Source of the DNA: Carallia brachiata | Lineage: Eukaryota; Streptophyta; Magnoliopsida; Malpighiales; Rhizophoraceae | Direction of reading: 5' to 3' | Assembly: GCA_021464245.1 (NCBI GenBank) | Contig: JADCRB010000004.1 | Location: forward strand, 2,661,103 to 2,725,102 | Length of the DNA: 64,000 bases | Shown here: in pieces, positions 1-12,689 of the stretch | Numbering within the stretch: the stretch's first letter is position 1 | How the letters are laid out: the number at the start of each line of letters is the position of its first letter | Made by a program: the position numbers and the translations under genes | Notes under the pieces: model-generated | Told to the model about the DNA's origin: nothing | Databases searched by the model: none | Seen by the model: the letters and a program-made list of their open reading frames with translations, nothing else

Positions 1-236
1 TTTCTTTTTCAAGCAGCTTCATTATAAATTTTATTTTTCTCTCATATTTAATATTAAGTTAATTTAAAAGAGTTAAATTAGAAAATCCTCCAAACGAAAA
101 TCAAAGATACTTCCGATCCTTCCTTTCACCCTATAGTGTATCGTAGCTTTTGTGCATTGAGTATGCCACTTTACAAAATTTAAGAGTTTATATTTCCACT
201 TTATATATAGCAGCAAAGGGACATGCCCTTTGTTTA

Positions 237-830
237 AGATGCACAGACACTTCAAATTTAAATTCGTGTAAGTATTGGATACGGATACGTGCCCGACACA
301 CTTTAGACAGGTGTCGAATGTGCCTAAAAGTGTCTGACAAAAAATTTTTGAAAAAAAAAAAAGTCAAACACGCGTGTCGGACAAGGCAATTAAATGTTTC
401 GGACAGGATTAGGACACTTTTAAAAATATTTTTGTATTTTTATTTTAAATTTTTTTTTTTTAAAAAAAAAAACTCATCATTTAGAATTTTTTTCGGATTC
501 TAACCGATTTAATTTATCATATTATTCGTTTTATTGAAATCACAAAACCAAGACTCCACATTTTTATTTTAGCATCGCTTACATTATTTACAAATCAACG
601 AATGCCTCAAACAACTCAAAAAAGAATTATAGATAAGTTGCTCTTAAAACCAATAGAGTAAGAAAAAAATAAAAAAGATTCAGTTTTTCTTTTGTTATTA
701 AAATACATACACACACATATATATCTAACTTTGTCTGTCTCGTGTCCATATCTTAATTATTTTAAGATTGATATATCTCTGTATCCATGTTCATCATGTC
801 TGTATCGCTGTATCCGTGTCCGTGCAACCT
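237..830. repeat. possible MITE-like element rich in GTGTCCGACAC-type motifs
   Basis: The left part (about 237-420) is dense in the word GTGTC and its complement GACAC, alternating with GGATACGGATACG. The right end (about 725-830) repeats the theme in reverse as GTATCCGTGTCCGTGCAACC. The two ends therefore read as loose inverted repeats around an AT-rich middle. I recall similar GTGTCCGACAC-rich interspersed repeats in other plant genomes. No clear target-site duplication was found, so the borders are approximate. Confidence 0.4.
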
Positions 831-888
831 AACCTCTATTATATTCGACTGGCCTTGTTTTGTTTTTTGGTTTTTTTGTTTTCTTTTT

Positions 889-960
889 TTTTTTTGGTTG
901 GAGGCTTCCGGGGCCTGTTTTTACAGCCCCATGTAATCGGGAGGCAGCCCTTGTAGGTAA
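889..960 (-). repeat. probable SINE 3'-end remnant
   Basis: Read on the minus strand, a GC-rich stretch containing GGCCCCGGAAGCCTCCAACC runs straight into a poly(A) tail, as in the 3' end of a plant SINE. A shorter block with similar GGCCCC...CCTC wording lies in NPF intron 3. No A and B boxes are visible, so only the 3' end survives. Confidence 0.35.
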
Positions 961-1901
961 GTCATATGTCCATGTCAGGTACCATGAATCTTTTCTTCTT
1001 CTTCTTCTTCTTATTATTATTTATTATTATTTTTCCAAATGCCACGAATCTTTCTCCTGATAGGAGATGATTATTATGTGAATCAAACAAATATGAAAGT
1101 TGGAACCAGACAACGACAGGCCTTTGGAATTGCGTAGGAAATGAGTCGTGACAACATAACTGCCCGAAGAGTCGCTGGAATGCTTGGGGACCAGAAAACT
1201 ACTTACATAGATATATACGTATATATTTTTGACAATTATCGATTCAAGCCAAAACAAAACTTCGTCCCGTACAATCGCTGGCTTCATCCACCATATACCG
1301 ACACTTTGCAAGATCAGATCCCATAAGGACTAAAGTATTGAGCAAAACTACATTATTATATTTAAATAATAACAGAAATAAATTTAACGCAATTTAATAA
1401 TTTATTTTATTTTTATTTTATAAATTTAATTATTTAATCAATTATATTATTTTATTATTATTTTAAAGTTACTTTTGTCAAATCAAAAAGTATTCTCTTA
1501 AGGTATCTAAAATCAAAAATTAGTAGACGAAGGTAATTTGTTTTAGTCGCCTTTTTTTATATCGTTTCTTATCAAAAGCAACAAATTATTCAACAAAAGT
1601 GACGATAGAATGGGTCAATTGAACACACAATAAAAGTTTATAAATAGAGCAGAAGTCCTCCAACTTTTTTTTAAAAAATATTTCTGTCTGTTCCTATGAC
1701 TTTGATGTTGTTTGTTCAAAATCTATAATTTTCTCGAGGGGATTAATCAAGTCCAATTAATAAAACGATTACTAAAGTCATTAAACCCGTTACTATTCAT
1801 ACAATTTACTTTAACATTTTATTTTCCTTTTCTTATTGATGTGATTTTATATTAGATTTTTATATAAATATCGAAACGGGATATAAAGTTTAAGATATTT
1901 A

Positions 1902-2626
1902 GGGATGTTTGGCTCTACTTTTTTGACGTTGCATTTGTATTTCAATTTGAAAAAAATGGGTATAAGTGTTTGATAAAATATTTAGAGGGATTACTGATTA
2001 CTGATAAGAAATCCAATCAGTTGTTATTTCAAAAAGTATGTTAGGTATACTTTTTGGAACTCTCAGTTACTAATACAAATTTTTTAGACCAAAATACTTT
2101 TTTTTTAATTTTTATTTGTAAAATTGAATTTATATATATTTTAAATTTTTTAATAAATTAAGTTATTTTATTTTATTTATAGAAAATAATACTAATAGTT
2201 ACTAATAGAAATAAAACAATATATATTAGTTTCTATATAAAATATAATTAAACATTTTTTTAAAATTTTTCATGAAATTATTTTTTTTTAATCTAAAAAA
2301 TTATTGTTTTTTTATTGGAACTTGTTGCAAATTATTTTTTTAACCATAGTATATATTATGCAGTCAAAATTTACTAACGTATAAACAATCAAAACGAATA
2401 AATTCTTCCTTTACATAAATGATGCCAGTAAAAAAATATATATATATATATAAAATTGTGATTTTATAATTTGAACAGTAAACAACAAATATCAATTTAA
2501 CCAAATATCATAATTTTATTTTAGCAATCAACAACAGTAATCAGTAACAGCAATTTACAATCAGCAGCAGCAATCAGCAATTAATAACAACAACAATTAT
2601 AATCAACAGGTAAGCCAAACAGACCC
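1902..2626. mobile_element. MITE with TTA target duplication, Tourist-like
   Basis: The left end starts GGGATGTTTGGCTC, and the right end read in reverse starts GGGTCTGTTTGGCTTA. Both ends are directly flanked by TTA (1899-1901 and 2627-2629). A 3-bp TTA/TAA duplication with GGG-starting TIRs is the hallmark of PIF/Harbinger-derived (Tourist) MITEs. The interior is AT-rich and has a CAGCAA/CAATCA-rich patch near 2525-2590. There is no transposase frame, so it would be non-autonomous. Confidence 0.6.
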
Positions 2627-3144
2627 TTAATGTTTTATATTTCATATTTTTAGATATATTTATTAAGAAATACATTTATTAAAGAAAATTCCAGTTACAA
2701 AGAGTTCGAAAGGTTGTGAAAAGAGAATAAAATAACCAGAAGTCGAACACTAAAAGATCTTAATAGAGTGTCTCAATAAAACGTACCATAAGCACAAGAA
2801 TTGGATGACAAGTAATTATGTTAAAGAATGATGACAACCATAAAAATTGAGTTATAGATTAGAGCCCTCAAGAGACATCCTGGTTAAAATTTAAATCTTT
2901 ATTTTAAATATCTTAGGTTTTTAATCATAGGAAGGGAGGATGTGAGATATGAGAAAGAAAGAGTTATATTATTATATAACTCTTGATGTAATGGATCTCC
3001 TAATAAAAAAAATAGTGTCATAAACTGGACTTGATTGATCAAAAAGACAAAATAAACGTAAGAGTCAAAGAAAATAAAAAATAAAAAGTTGGAGGACTTT
3101 TGGTATGTTTATCATATGATATCTTCCCATATTTAACTCGGAAT

Positions 3145-3625
3145 TAGCTGAAAAATAGTTCTCATATACACTTGACTAATTTTGTAACGTAATCCTAAAT
3201 GTTTCACTTTTTGCAATTCAGTCCTAAATTTTACTGATCCCTTTCAACATGATACAATTGTGGATGGAATATGAGTAAGATGTTAAACAGTCAAATGTGA
3301 GAATTACGTATAGAATAATTATCTTAATATTTATTGTTATAAACTTACATATAAAATATCAAAAAAATCAAAACATATAAAATACACACATGCAAATAAT
3401 TATCTTAATATTTATATTTTTATGGGTGTTTCTCGCATTTTTTGCATATTCTTCATGTTTGACTGTTAATCTAACATTTGACTTACATTCTGTCCATGAA
3501 TATACCACATTGAAAGGGATTGGTAACATTTAGGAGTGAATTGCTAAAAAATGAAATGATTAAAACTACATTGCAAATATTTTAAAAAAAAAATTAGGAC
3601 CATTTTTTGGTAGCTTATTACCATG
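3145..3625. repeat. fold-back (long inverted repeat) element upstream of the NPF gene
   Basis: The left arm (about 3145-3305) and right arm (about 3465-3625) are imperfect reverse complements over roughly 160 bases. For example, GCAATTCAGTCCTAAAT on the left matches GCAATTCACTCCTAAAT in the reversed right arm, and both continue through ATCCCTTTCAA and TTAACAGTCAAA-like blocks. The loop is AT-rich. The right arm ends about 90 bases before the NPF start codon, so the element probably lies in its promoter or leader. No target duplication could be fixed. Confidence 0.6.
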
Positions 3626-3713
3626 TAACTCTCAATCTCAATCTCTGTCTGTCTGTCTGTGTTCCCCTTCGTCCCGCATGCACAGAAGCTTTCTGTAAGT
3701 AAAGAAGAATTCA

Positions 3714-5998
3714 ATGGAAACTCCATTAGACCAAGAGAAGATGATCAAACAGCCGATGTTAAGCGAAAGAAAGGGTGGCTTGAAAACCATGCCTTTCATT
3801 ATAGGTATGCCAAAAGCTCCATTTATAATTTTGGCAGTTCAAATTTACATATATACTCAATACTTGTGTTTTAGCATACAGCGATCTCATGACTTTTTTT
3901 TTTTCCCCTTAAACGATGTTATTTGAGAATATTAACATATTAATATTCTTACTTAAAATTCTTGTCAGCAAACGAGGCACTTGAAAAGGTGGCGAGTTAT
4001 GGGCTGATGCCAAACATGGTATTGTACTTGACAAGAGATTATGGTATGGGAACCAGTGAAGCGGCCACCGTGACGCTCTATTGGTCGGCCGCTAGTAATT
4101 TCACCCCAATTCTAGGGGCTTTTCTGGCGGATTCTTATGTGGGTCGTATTGGATGATCGGTTTTGGTTCTATTGCTAGCCTTCTGGTAATTTTATTTCCT
4201 ACTTGGCCCCCTGAGCTCCATTAAAACTCAGTATTTTTCCTTTCTTCTTTTTTTTTTTTTTTTGTTTTTCTGGTTGTTCTTTTTGAATAAATGGAATGTA
4301 CACTTCTTGTAGTTGTGTGAATGTTTCTATACTTTTTTTAGCCCAAAAAAAAAAAAAAAAAAAACAAAAGAGCAGGAAGAAGAAGGTTTTGAATTCATAA
4401 TAATTGATGGAAAATATGAATAAATACAGGGCGCTGTTCTGCTATGGTTGACAGCTATGATACCACAAGCTAGGCCGCCTCCGTGTTCCCAATTCAGCAG
4501 CAGTTGTGAATCCGCAACGCCAGCACAGCTTGTGCTTCTGTATACTTCTTTGGCCACCTTGGCCGTTGGAGCCGGGGGCATTCGATCATGCTCCCTGGCA
4601 TTCGGTGCCGACCAGCTGATGATGGGCACGACGACGACGACTACTCAGGACAATCTTAAAGATGTCGGAGGACTCAGAGAGAGCTACTTCAACTGGTACT
4701 ACGTGTCGGTCTCGGTGGCAGTAACGCTTGCTCTGACTTGCATTGTGTACATTCAAGAAGCCATGGGCTGGAACGTGGGGTTCGGAGTTGCTGCTTTGCT
4801 CATGCTCCTTTCAGCTCTCTCGTTCTTCATTGCTTCTCCTTTATATGTCAAGTTGAAGGCTGACGCTCTCTTTCTCACTGAATTTGCTCAAGTTCTTAAG
4901 GCCTCTTTTGCAAATAGAAATATCCGATTGCCACCACAACAAGCCACAAGCTTATTAGCGTACCAGTACCACCATATAGAAGGATCAACGCTCCTCGTAC
5001 CTAGTGAAAAATTGAGGTATTATTATTATTATTATTATGAGGTTCCCCTGAGGGGCCGACTACAGACTCCGAGGGGTCTGCACCGATTCAGTCACAAATC
5101 CTGACGACGGAATTTAATTTTTTTTGGCAGGTTTTTAAACAAAGCTTGCTTAATTAGAGACCCCCAGGAGGATTTAATGCCGGATGGAAGAGCTTCAGAT
5201 CCATGGCGGCTTTGTACTGTAGATCAAGTAGAAGACTTAAAATCAGTAATCAAGATAATTCCTATATGGTCAGCAGGAATGATGGCAGCTGTGACTGTGT
5301 GTCAAGGTTCTTTTATAACTCTCCAGGTAAGCACCATGGATCGGCACATCACTTCCAACTTCCAAATCCCCACAGGCTCCTTTGCTGCCTTTATAGTTCT
5401 GACTGTAGCAGCATGGGTTCCTCTGTATGATCGCATACTTATCCCATTAGCATCAAAAATCAAGGGCAAACCGACACACCTTAGCTTGAAACAAAGAATG
5501 GGAATTGGGGTTCTGATCTCCTCTGCGTCCATGGCAGCTCTTGCAATTGTAGAGAGCGTTCGACGGAATCTTGCAATCCAGCAAGGATTTCAAGATGACC
5601 CAAAAGCCATAATCAACATGTCTGCAATGTGGATACTGTGGGGTATTGTTCTGAGTGGATTGACTGAGTCTTTCAATGCTATTGGGCAGTACGAGTTCTA
5701 TTACACCGAGTTGCCTAAAAGCATACCAAGTATAGCCACCACTCTCTATTCGGTGGGATTGTCTGCTGCAAACTTGGTGGCAAGCTTTATAGTGAACGTC
5801 GTGGATGATTCCACAAAGGCAGGAGGTGAGGAGAGTTGGATTTCAAGTAACATCAACAAGGGTCATTATGATTATTATTACTGGCTTCTTGCTGCTGTGA
5901 GCCTGGCTAACTTTGCCTATTACATTGTTTGTTGCAAAATGTATGGTCCTTGCAAGGGAGATGTGGCCACTAGGCTCGATGGTAAGGAAACTTCCTAA
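3714..5998 (+). CDS. NPF1-type (NRT1/PTR family) membrane transporter, one frameshift
   Basis: Proton-coupled transporter of the NRT1/PTR (NPF) family, closest in wording to the NPF1.1/NPF1.2 clade. Relatives move nitrate, peptides or hormones; the substrate here is unknown. Coding exons are 3714-3804, 3969-4185, 4430-5016 and 5131-5998, all with GT-AG introns, giving about 587 residues, normal for the family. The first helix has the EALEK (ExxE[K/R]) proton-coupling motif, followed by SYGLMPNM, and YEFYYTELPKSI lies near the C-terminus. Twelve helices are expected. Exon 2 reads ...LADSYVGRIG-stop, but one extra base near 4148-4152 would restore VGRYWMIGFGSIASLLG and the phase into exon 3. 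Everything downstream is intact, so this is either an assembly error or a recent null allele. Intron 3 is only 114 bases and starts in a TTA repeat. The start at 3714 is the first ATG in phase with the conserved exon 1. Confidence 0.88.
5017..5130 (+). other. NPF intron 3 with SINE-tail-like sequence at the 5' splice site
   Basis: This 114-base intron begins GTATTATTATT directly after AG and ends TTTGGCAG. Reading the minus strand, GGCCCCTCAGGGGAACCTC is followed by an (AAT)n run, the layout of a SINE 3' end with its tail. The 5' splice site thus appears to abut a simple-repeat tail. Joining the exons gives KLR-FLNKAC, the usual NPF wording, so the intron call is firm. The SINE reading is tentative. 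Confidence 0.5.
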
Positions 5999-6992
5999 AA
6001 TAGCAAAAATGGAAGATAATTTGTACGTGAAGTCGCGAAGAAAATTACTAAGTCCAAATAACAATTCACCATTTTCCCTCCTTCTACTTCCCTTTAGTGC
6101 ACGGCACTGCTTTGGTTTTGACATCTCTATCTAGCGAAGATATAAAGAATAATCCTTTATCCTTCACTTGTGTCTGAAAAAAATGCCAACAATCATAGTT
6201 CTTTTAATATTAGCTGCATTGCTTTCGTTTCTGTTTAGGCTTGGGTAGTAAGACTGGTTTTACTGACCACCAAAGTCAAAACTCGGTCCAGTGTCCTTTC
6301 CGCCAGTAACCCTTCATAGAACCCTGCATTTATGTTAGATGCACACAAAATTAGTCAGGTGAAAAAGAGAACACCAGCTACCACCAAATGTTGTAGTGTA
6401 GCCATAAAAGAGCTCGTTTGTTGTCACGTCAAAAGAAATCTAGCTTCCAGCAAACGTTTAGTGACACTAAATGTACGTCCCTATAATTTGCCCCACTAGT
6501 AGAACACAATCCTCCTTGCTTCCCCATTTCCTTCGCTAATAAAAGGGCCTAGCTTCAATTTGAACGGCTGAATCTTTTCCCAACTTTCTACCAATAGGTT
6601 GGCCTGTCCAGGCTACTGATCCACGCTAAATTCAATCGGAAAAAAAGGAAAAACATAACAGAAATTAAAACCAAGAGGATGCTAGACATTTGAAGGAAAG
6701 CATGCCTTGCTTCACAACCTCGGAGAGGGAGATGTATTTTTACAAGCATAGGAGATTAAAAATGTATAGTACAGTAGATGGCTAATAACATTATTCCAAA
6801 AACACAAAGAACTAAAGGATATATCCCTAAACCGTGCATAAACAAGACTGACAAAAATCAGGGCTAAACAATTTTATTACGGACTACTTATTCCTCATCA
6901 AGAACTCGAATAAAATTAGGTCAACTTCTACCTGAATATACAATCACACGTACTTGTAATTGAACTGTACAGAAAAAAGGCAATAGTTTCAG
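5999..6992. other. convergent 3' intergenic space
   Basis: Space between the stop codons of the NPF gene (+) and the TCX gene (-). It should hold both 3' untranslated regions. AATAAA-like words occur on both strands, but no poly(A) site can be fixed. No further gene or repeat was recognised. Confidence 0.6.
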
Positions 6993-9900
6993 CTATTCTC
7001 TTATATTAACAGTCCTACTTTCTGGTTTAATCATTCCATTTTCAGCAGCTGATGCAGCCTTTGTAGGCAGGTCAGCAGTAGTGGTCGAAGTAGGATTCGC
7101 TGCAACAGGAGATTCCACGAAGTTATTACCATGATGTTTCCAGTGGCTTCCTGTCTCAATCCCCCCTCTCTCGGCAGGTGTGAGTTGGTTCCCCATACTT
7201 TTGGCCCATGAAGATTTCACTGTTTCTGAAATGTGAAGGAAGCAATCCTTATTCTTCCATGTCATGAGAAGAAGGTCAAACATCAGAGTAATTTAAAACA
7301 CAGAAGACAGGAAAATAAAACCATTACTGAAAAAGAAAGAAAGGAAAAGTCCTTTCTCCATGCTTAATGCTACAATAGCTACTTCAGAACATCAATGACA
7401 AAAAATCCAAAAAAAAATTGGTTCTGAAATCACTCTCTGTCAGTCATATCCAGTGAGGAAAAATCACTTGAGAGTCAATTCAATACTTTAGATGAAGGCT
7501 CAAAACCAGTGGATATACCAGATTACAAAACTATTTGGACATTAATCATTCCTATGACTCTAGCCAGAACACCTTTTTCATTATCAACATCATCCACTAC
7601 TGTGGGAGAAATGTACAGGCTCAGAACTAACGTCATCAGAATATATAAAGCAACGGAACCTTTTCCAGCATGGACTCTTCAAGTAATCAGAAAAACCCAA
7701 TTGGTTTTGACTTCAACATTTGTGAGATTGTTTTTCCCCACTAAAGACAAAATTTTCAGATCAAGAAATTCACCTCTTATGCTTGCACAAAAGATAAGCC
7801 TGTTAAGAATATCCCGAAACACAGTTAGGATGACCTTTTCCTGCCCTTCATAAACAGTTGAGCACTCAAAATGACTAAATGATTTCTGGGTTCTGTTTTG
7901 ATAGCCAGCTGGAGACCCCACTTCCAAGAACATAATCTCAGGTTCATGGCACATCAAATCAATGCCGGGGGACTGTGGCCTTTCATTTTCTCTATCACTG
8001 CCATGACTTCCAGAATCACTAATGCCATCCACTGCTTGATTTCCATCTAAGCAGTCTTCAGAAACCATATCCTGCACATTCTGTCCTACTTCACCCCCTT
8101 CCTTGTCTTGAATGCCCGGGACAGAAGTCTCAATATCCTGTTTCCCAGGTTGCCTATCAATTTGCCTCTTTTTGCTGGTTGTCATTTCAAAAGTTAAAAG
8201 TGAGCATAACATGTTCCAGCATAAGAGAATATTAGGGACTTAGCCCCTTGTACAATAACTTGTTAATAAACAAGAATAGAATCTGGACATGCTTTTTTCT
8301 TGCACAAAGATTGAAAGGCTGAGGAATTGCGTTGTTGATAAAGGGATGGTTGAACAGTATCTTAATGAATATTCATAAAATAGAAATTCATACGATGATG
8401 CAGTATTCAAATTGGAAGAATCTTCATCCCCAGTCCCAACCCCAATAATTAAACATTCATTCCGTAGCCTTGAAAAGTGCTCCAACTCTCTTTCTTCCTC
8501 TAATAACTGCAAACAACTAAACCTCAATTAACTACACTCTTGTATTGAAGAATATATGGAAAATAAAGCATGAATATACATCAATTTCTTAGATCTGCAT
8601 GGTACACAAGCACTTGGACATAAAACCACAACGAAATGAGAGTAGGTGTAAAATGGCCAGTCTTAGTGACAATGGACAATGCTACTCTCTTGTTATCAGG
8701 CTTTCAAGTATAAAATATCTATAAAGCCACAAATTGATCTCACAAGTTGCAGCTAATCATTCTGAAAACTTCCTGCATGTACTTTTTATCACACAAGAAC
8801 TTAGACCAAGAAGCATCTGAAATAGAATCATCATATGACATTTCATTGTCAAAAATCTGCCACAACTTAAGAAGTGAACTTCCAAGGAACAAACAACAAT
8901 GTTCATAAATTTCTGTACAATCATCAAACCTGCTTCTCCCGAAAGTATGACAAAGAGCGAGCACAATTCCTTCACATATTGCGGTTGAAGTATGTCTGCC
9001 AATGGAGACCTTCATCACTCACAAAGAATGTCAATCAGTACTCCAATGCTAAAGAAAAATGCAATATTTGTCAATTATGGACATAAAACTAGTAGAAAAG
9101 ATTTACTTGTACGTGGGTTTTGAATATCCCAAGACAGCTGCATTAGCAGTGCGAGAGACAGGAACAGGTGATGAACAAGAAATGGGTATGGAAGTCCTTC
9201 GGTGATTTTCCTGTTCATTTTAAAGAAAAAAATGGAAACAAGCCCCCAAAAAAACAAGAATATTTCCTTACAGCCTGGAGGAAACATGAAAACCAGACAA
9301 AGAATGAAATGATGGTACAAAACTGCCCTGCTCCTAGTAAATTATCAAGAAGCAAAAGAGCTTTCTGTCCTTATAAAACATAAGTGAAAGTCTTAGTATT
9401 TCATCTAGAAGCTCCACAAAATATCACGCCAAATTTTGCCTAAGTAAGCCATAAGCTACATGGGGCAAAAATCACCAGCATCAAACACTTTAAAAAGAAC
9501 CTGCATGGCCCATTAGTGCAAAAAAAAACCATTTTTGGCCTATGGCACACCAGTGGAGGGCTAGTATGAAGTTGTTCAAATATAAAAATCAGATGAGGAA
9601 GAAGAGGACGTGTTTGGGATCAACCACAGTTCTTACATCAACGAATTCTAAAAACACAAACCTGCAGGGGTTTTGCAGCACTACGAATAGCTCGATCTTT
9701 GGTTGCCATGCCTAGCAATTCGTCACATTTACGCTTCTTTGATGCTGAAGGGCTGTCATAGCCAGAAAATCCCACAGTTCCACTAATGGCAGCATTAGCT
9801 GCTGGTTGTATGTGGGCCATGCAATTACAATCACTGTGAAAGAGAGATTTTCTTTCTTCACTTCCTTCAAAGTTCTTGCAGTCCATGCATTTACAATTCT

Positions 9901-12346
9901 CAGAGCACAAAATATTGGCCTGGAAGCACTCACAGTATTCAGGCACGATGATTTCTTGCAGTAGCATCCTTTATTATGCTTTCCAATCAATTGTGCTTCC
10001 ATTGAATCTTCCTAGATTGGTTTAGTGGGATTTTAGATTCATGCCATTCATAAAAAGAATGTAGAATTAGTTGGAATTTACAAATTCAACAATTAAATAA
10101 AGAAATGATTCATTTGTATTCAAGGAACGAATACACCTTCCCGTTTTCTTGCAACACTCTTAATGCAGTGACACAAAACATTGCTACTTATAAGAGCCTC
10201 ATTAATTGAGAAAGAAACAACCCACAAAAGAAATAAAAAGAACATTTTCCAAATGCCTAAATTTACATCTAATTATAGACACGCATATAAGTAAGTGAAC
10301 ACACTTGTAATACTAAACTTAGCTAAACAAAATCAAAGTGTACTGGAGTAAGACATAATAGAACAGAAACTAGTGTGGTGTTTGAGAAGATCAGAAACTA
10401 GTGATACTATCAAGTATCAGCGATAAACTATCTAAAACAGGAGCAAGACATAATACAAATGCTAACATCTTGAGATCCATTTGCACTGCCAGCAATCTTC
10501 GGTCTAAAAGCATTTGGATTCCGCTCTAAGATTGCTCCCACAGCTTCTTGCCTAGCAGCCTCATTCTCTACATTATTATAACAATTTGCACAATTGCATC
10601 CATTACAATAACTTCCAGCAGCAAAGCACTCACAGTACCTATTAGTTGCAAAAGTCTGCTATTATATTGAAAAGAAAGATGTAGTACAGACACACACAGC
10701 AAGAATTTGAATGTACATCTTTATGCTTATAATATTCAAACTCAAGACTCAAAAAAACAAAATCCAACATTTGCATTCTTGTTATATCATATAGTTTTTG
10801 AAGCTCAAGTTATACACGAAACAATTCAATTTGGTTCATTGTTTAAATTGCAAAATGCAATGTAATAAAAAAAAAAAAATACATGTCAAATCCACATGCT
10901 TTATGCTTATTCCCCCAAAAAGACAGAAGCCATTTTGTAGCACACGGGGATCGGATATGGCATTAGTCGAATGTAAAATTTAATCTCAGCGCCAAGAAGT
11001 TAAATAACCACAGTAAAAAGATTACTCCACATTGCAATACATTTTGAAGAGCAAAGTTGAAGGGAGGAAAAAATTAGATGTACACTTCAAAACTATGACA
11101 AAAGCATGAGGTGCAAAGAGGCATAGTTTTGAGAGAAAAGGCCACTGATGTAGCAACTGCTTTAATATCAACAGCACTCTTCAAAAAGTAAATTCATAAA
11201 GACATTTTACTCCTCACAGATAACATAGTATATTAGGCAACAGCGTATTAGCATCTGCAACTCAAGGAAACACATTGATAGAAAGAGAATATCACATTTT
11301 AGCACATATGGGTATAAGGGTTCTTTGTTGAGCATCAAACATAATTATGAGATGAGCCAAATTTTTTTTAAATCACGCGGATCACTATTCTTCCCACGGG
11401 TGAGCTGAGTTTGAAAGACAATCCACCCCCCACCCAAAAAAGCAAAAAAAACAGAAGGCGTGCCAGGTATATACCCAATACACGAACCACGCGTATGATA
11501 GCAACAAACTCAAGTTTTGGAATATACTTGATGCTGCGAATATCACTTAGGATAGATGAAGTACTTACAACTTCAAGCATTGGGAGCTTTTGCAATTGCA
11601 TTGTTTTGGTTTCTTGGAGTACCATCTTTTGCTTCAACAATACCTTTTGGCCGTGATCCAGGGGAGTCTTGCTTACTGACAGAAGACACAAACGTTCAAA
11701 TGGGGAAAATAAAAACACATAACTGATTGCAATAAGGCGAATGAGAAGAACAGATAGGCAAATCTAGTTGATATATAACCAATCTAAAAGTTATTGTCTT
11801 TAATTGATAACGAAGAATTTTCATTTCCTTTTTTTTTTTTTCTGATTGAAAAACACGCATAAAAAGTCTAATCGCAGCAGAAGCCCAATTGACATCAAAT
11901 GTGAGAATCTTATGCAGAAAATAAACTCATTTTTATTATCAAATCTGTCTCTACAGCTAAAAAATTCATTCCATAAAGAAGAACAAGAAATAATAAAAAT
12001 TAAAGAAAGAAAACAAAAATTACGGAAACTGCATTGGAAGAAGAGGAAGTTTATGCACAGGGTGGGGAATCCGTTCCAGCGCCGGCGGCTGCAACTGCGG
12101 TGGCATTGCCTGCTGTTTCCGCGACTCTAACTGCTTCCAGGGCGGCGGCTGCAGCGGTAAATGCGATTGCGGCGGCTGTGCATGATGAGTTTGCCACAGT
12201 GGCTGCGGCGGCGGTTGCGACGGTGGCCGCAACCGCAAGTGCTCCGGAAAAACCGAGTTTGCCGACGCGCCACAAAGCGGCGTGAAATCCAGTTGCCGCG
12301 GCAATTTCTTGGGCCCAAAGTCAGAAACTGATTCACTCTGTTCCAT
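6993..12346 (-). CDS. tesmin/TSO1-like CXC protein of the TCX5/TCX6 type (CPP family), three indels
   Basis: Nuclear DNA-binding protein with two cysteine-rich CXC domains. The Arabidopsis TCX5/TCX6 relatives are DREAM-complex subunits that bind TTYRAA sites and repress cell-cycle and DNA-methylation genes. Coding exons (descending): 12024-12346, 11569-11675, 10467-10638, 9662-10011, 9107-9210, 8930-9009, 7774-8174, 6993-7225; about 591 residues if repaired, like TCX5. Exon 1 has [14 protein letters not shown] and a Pro/Gln-rich stretch. CXC1 spans exons 2-3 ([13 protein letters not shown], then [16 protein letters not shown]). CXC2 is in exon 4 ([14 protein letters not shown], then [17 protein letters not shown]). 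Exon 6 has [16 protein letters not shown]. Breaks: one base lost near 11608-11615; four bases lost near 9937-9940, where a KK pair is expected between the CXC2 halves; one A lost from an A-run at the start of exon 7 (about 8168-8174). All splice phases agree once these are repaired. The start at 12346 opens the exon with the conserved N-terminus. Confidence 0.88.
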
Positions 12347-12643
12347 CTTCTTCAAGGTCCAATCGCGAAGAAACTCTGAACCAGAACAACACAGCCCTGG
12401 CACCAAAACGGCACGATTTTGGAGGCAATGGATTGTCGTTTTGGAGCTGAGGGGGGTTTTTTGGTCATTTCTATTTCGATCCCTCTCCCTCGCCTTTTTT
12501 TTTAAACTGAATTTTAATTTAAGCATTATCAAAGAGCATTTATCGGACGGATGAAATTGAGAGAGTTTTTGATCGACGGCTGACATCTTGGGGATAGGTG
12601 TGCAGACGTTTAAGAACGAAACCCGAAAGTGATGGGAGCGGAA

Positions 12644-12652
12644 TTTTGGCGC
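12644..12652 (+). promoter_or_regulatory. E2F-type site in the TCX promoter
   Basis: TTTTGGCGC matches the plant E2F consensus TTTSSCGC and lies about 300 bases upstream of the TCX start codon. A TTTAAA word (CHR-like, TTYRAA) lies near 12500, between it and the gene. E2F plus CHR-like sites are what a DREAM-regulated promoter would carry. Function is inferred. Confidence 0.5.
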
Positions 12653-12689
12653 TAAACGGAGTCTGACAGTGGCGGGGTTTTGTCACCAT

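Larger units (their letters stand above)
1..1901. other. AT-rich intergenic DNA with repeat remnants
   Basis: No gene is recognised here. About 237-830 resembles a dispersed element described separately. A T-run followed by a GC-richer patch at about 880-960 looks like the 3' end of a SINE on the minus strand. A (TTC)n(TTA)n run lies at about 996-1030. The short open frames have no family features. The rest is AT-rich with no visible signal. Confidence 0.6.

Noticed and set aside
12034..12285. Alanine-rich open frames on both strands opposite TCX exon 1
   Set aside because: They are shadows of the Pro/Gln codons of the real exon in other frames.
12020..12586. Longer N-terminal extension of the TCX frame starting at 12586
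   Set aside because: The extension is lysine- and arginine-rich with no similarity to TCX proteins; the start at 12346 opens the recognisable N-terminus.
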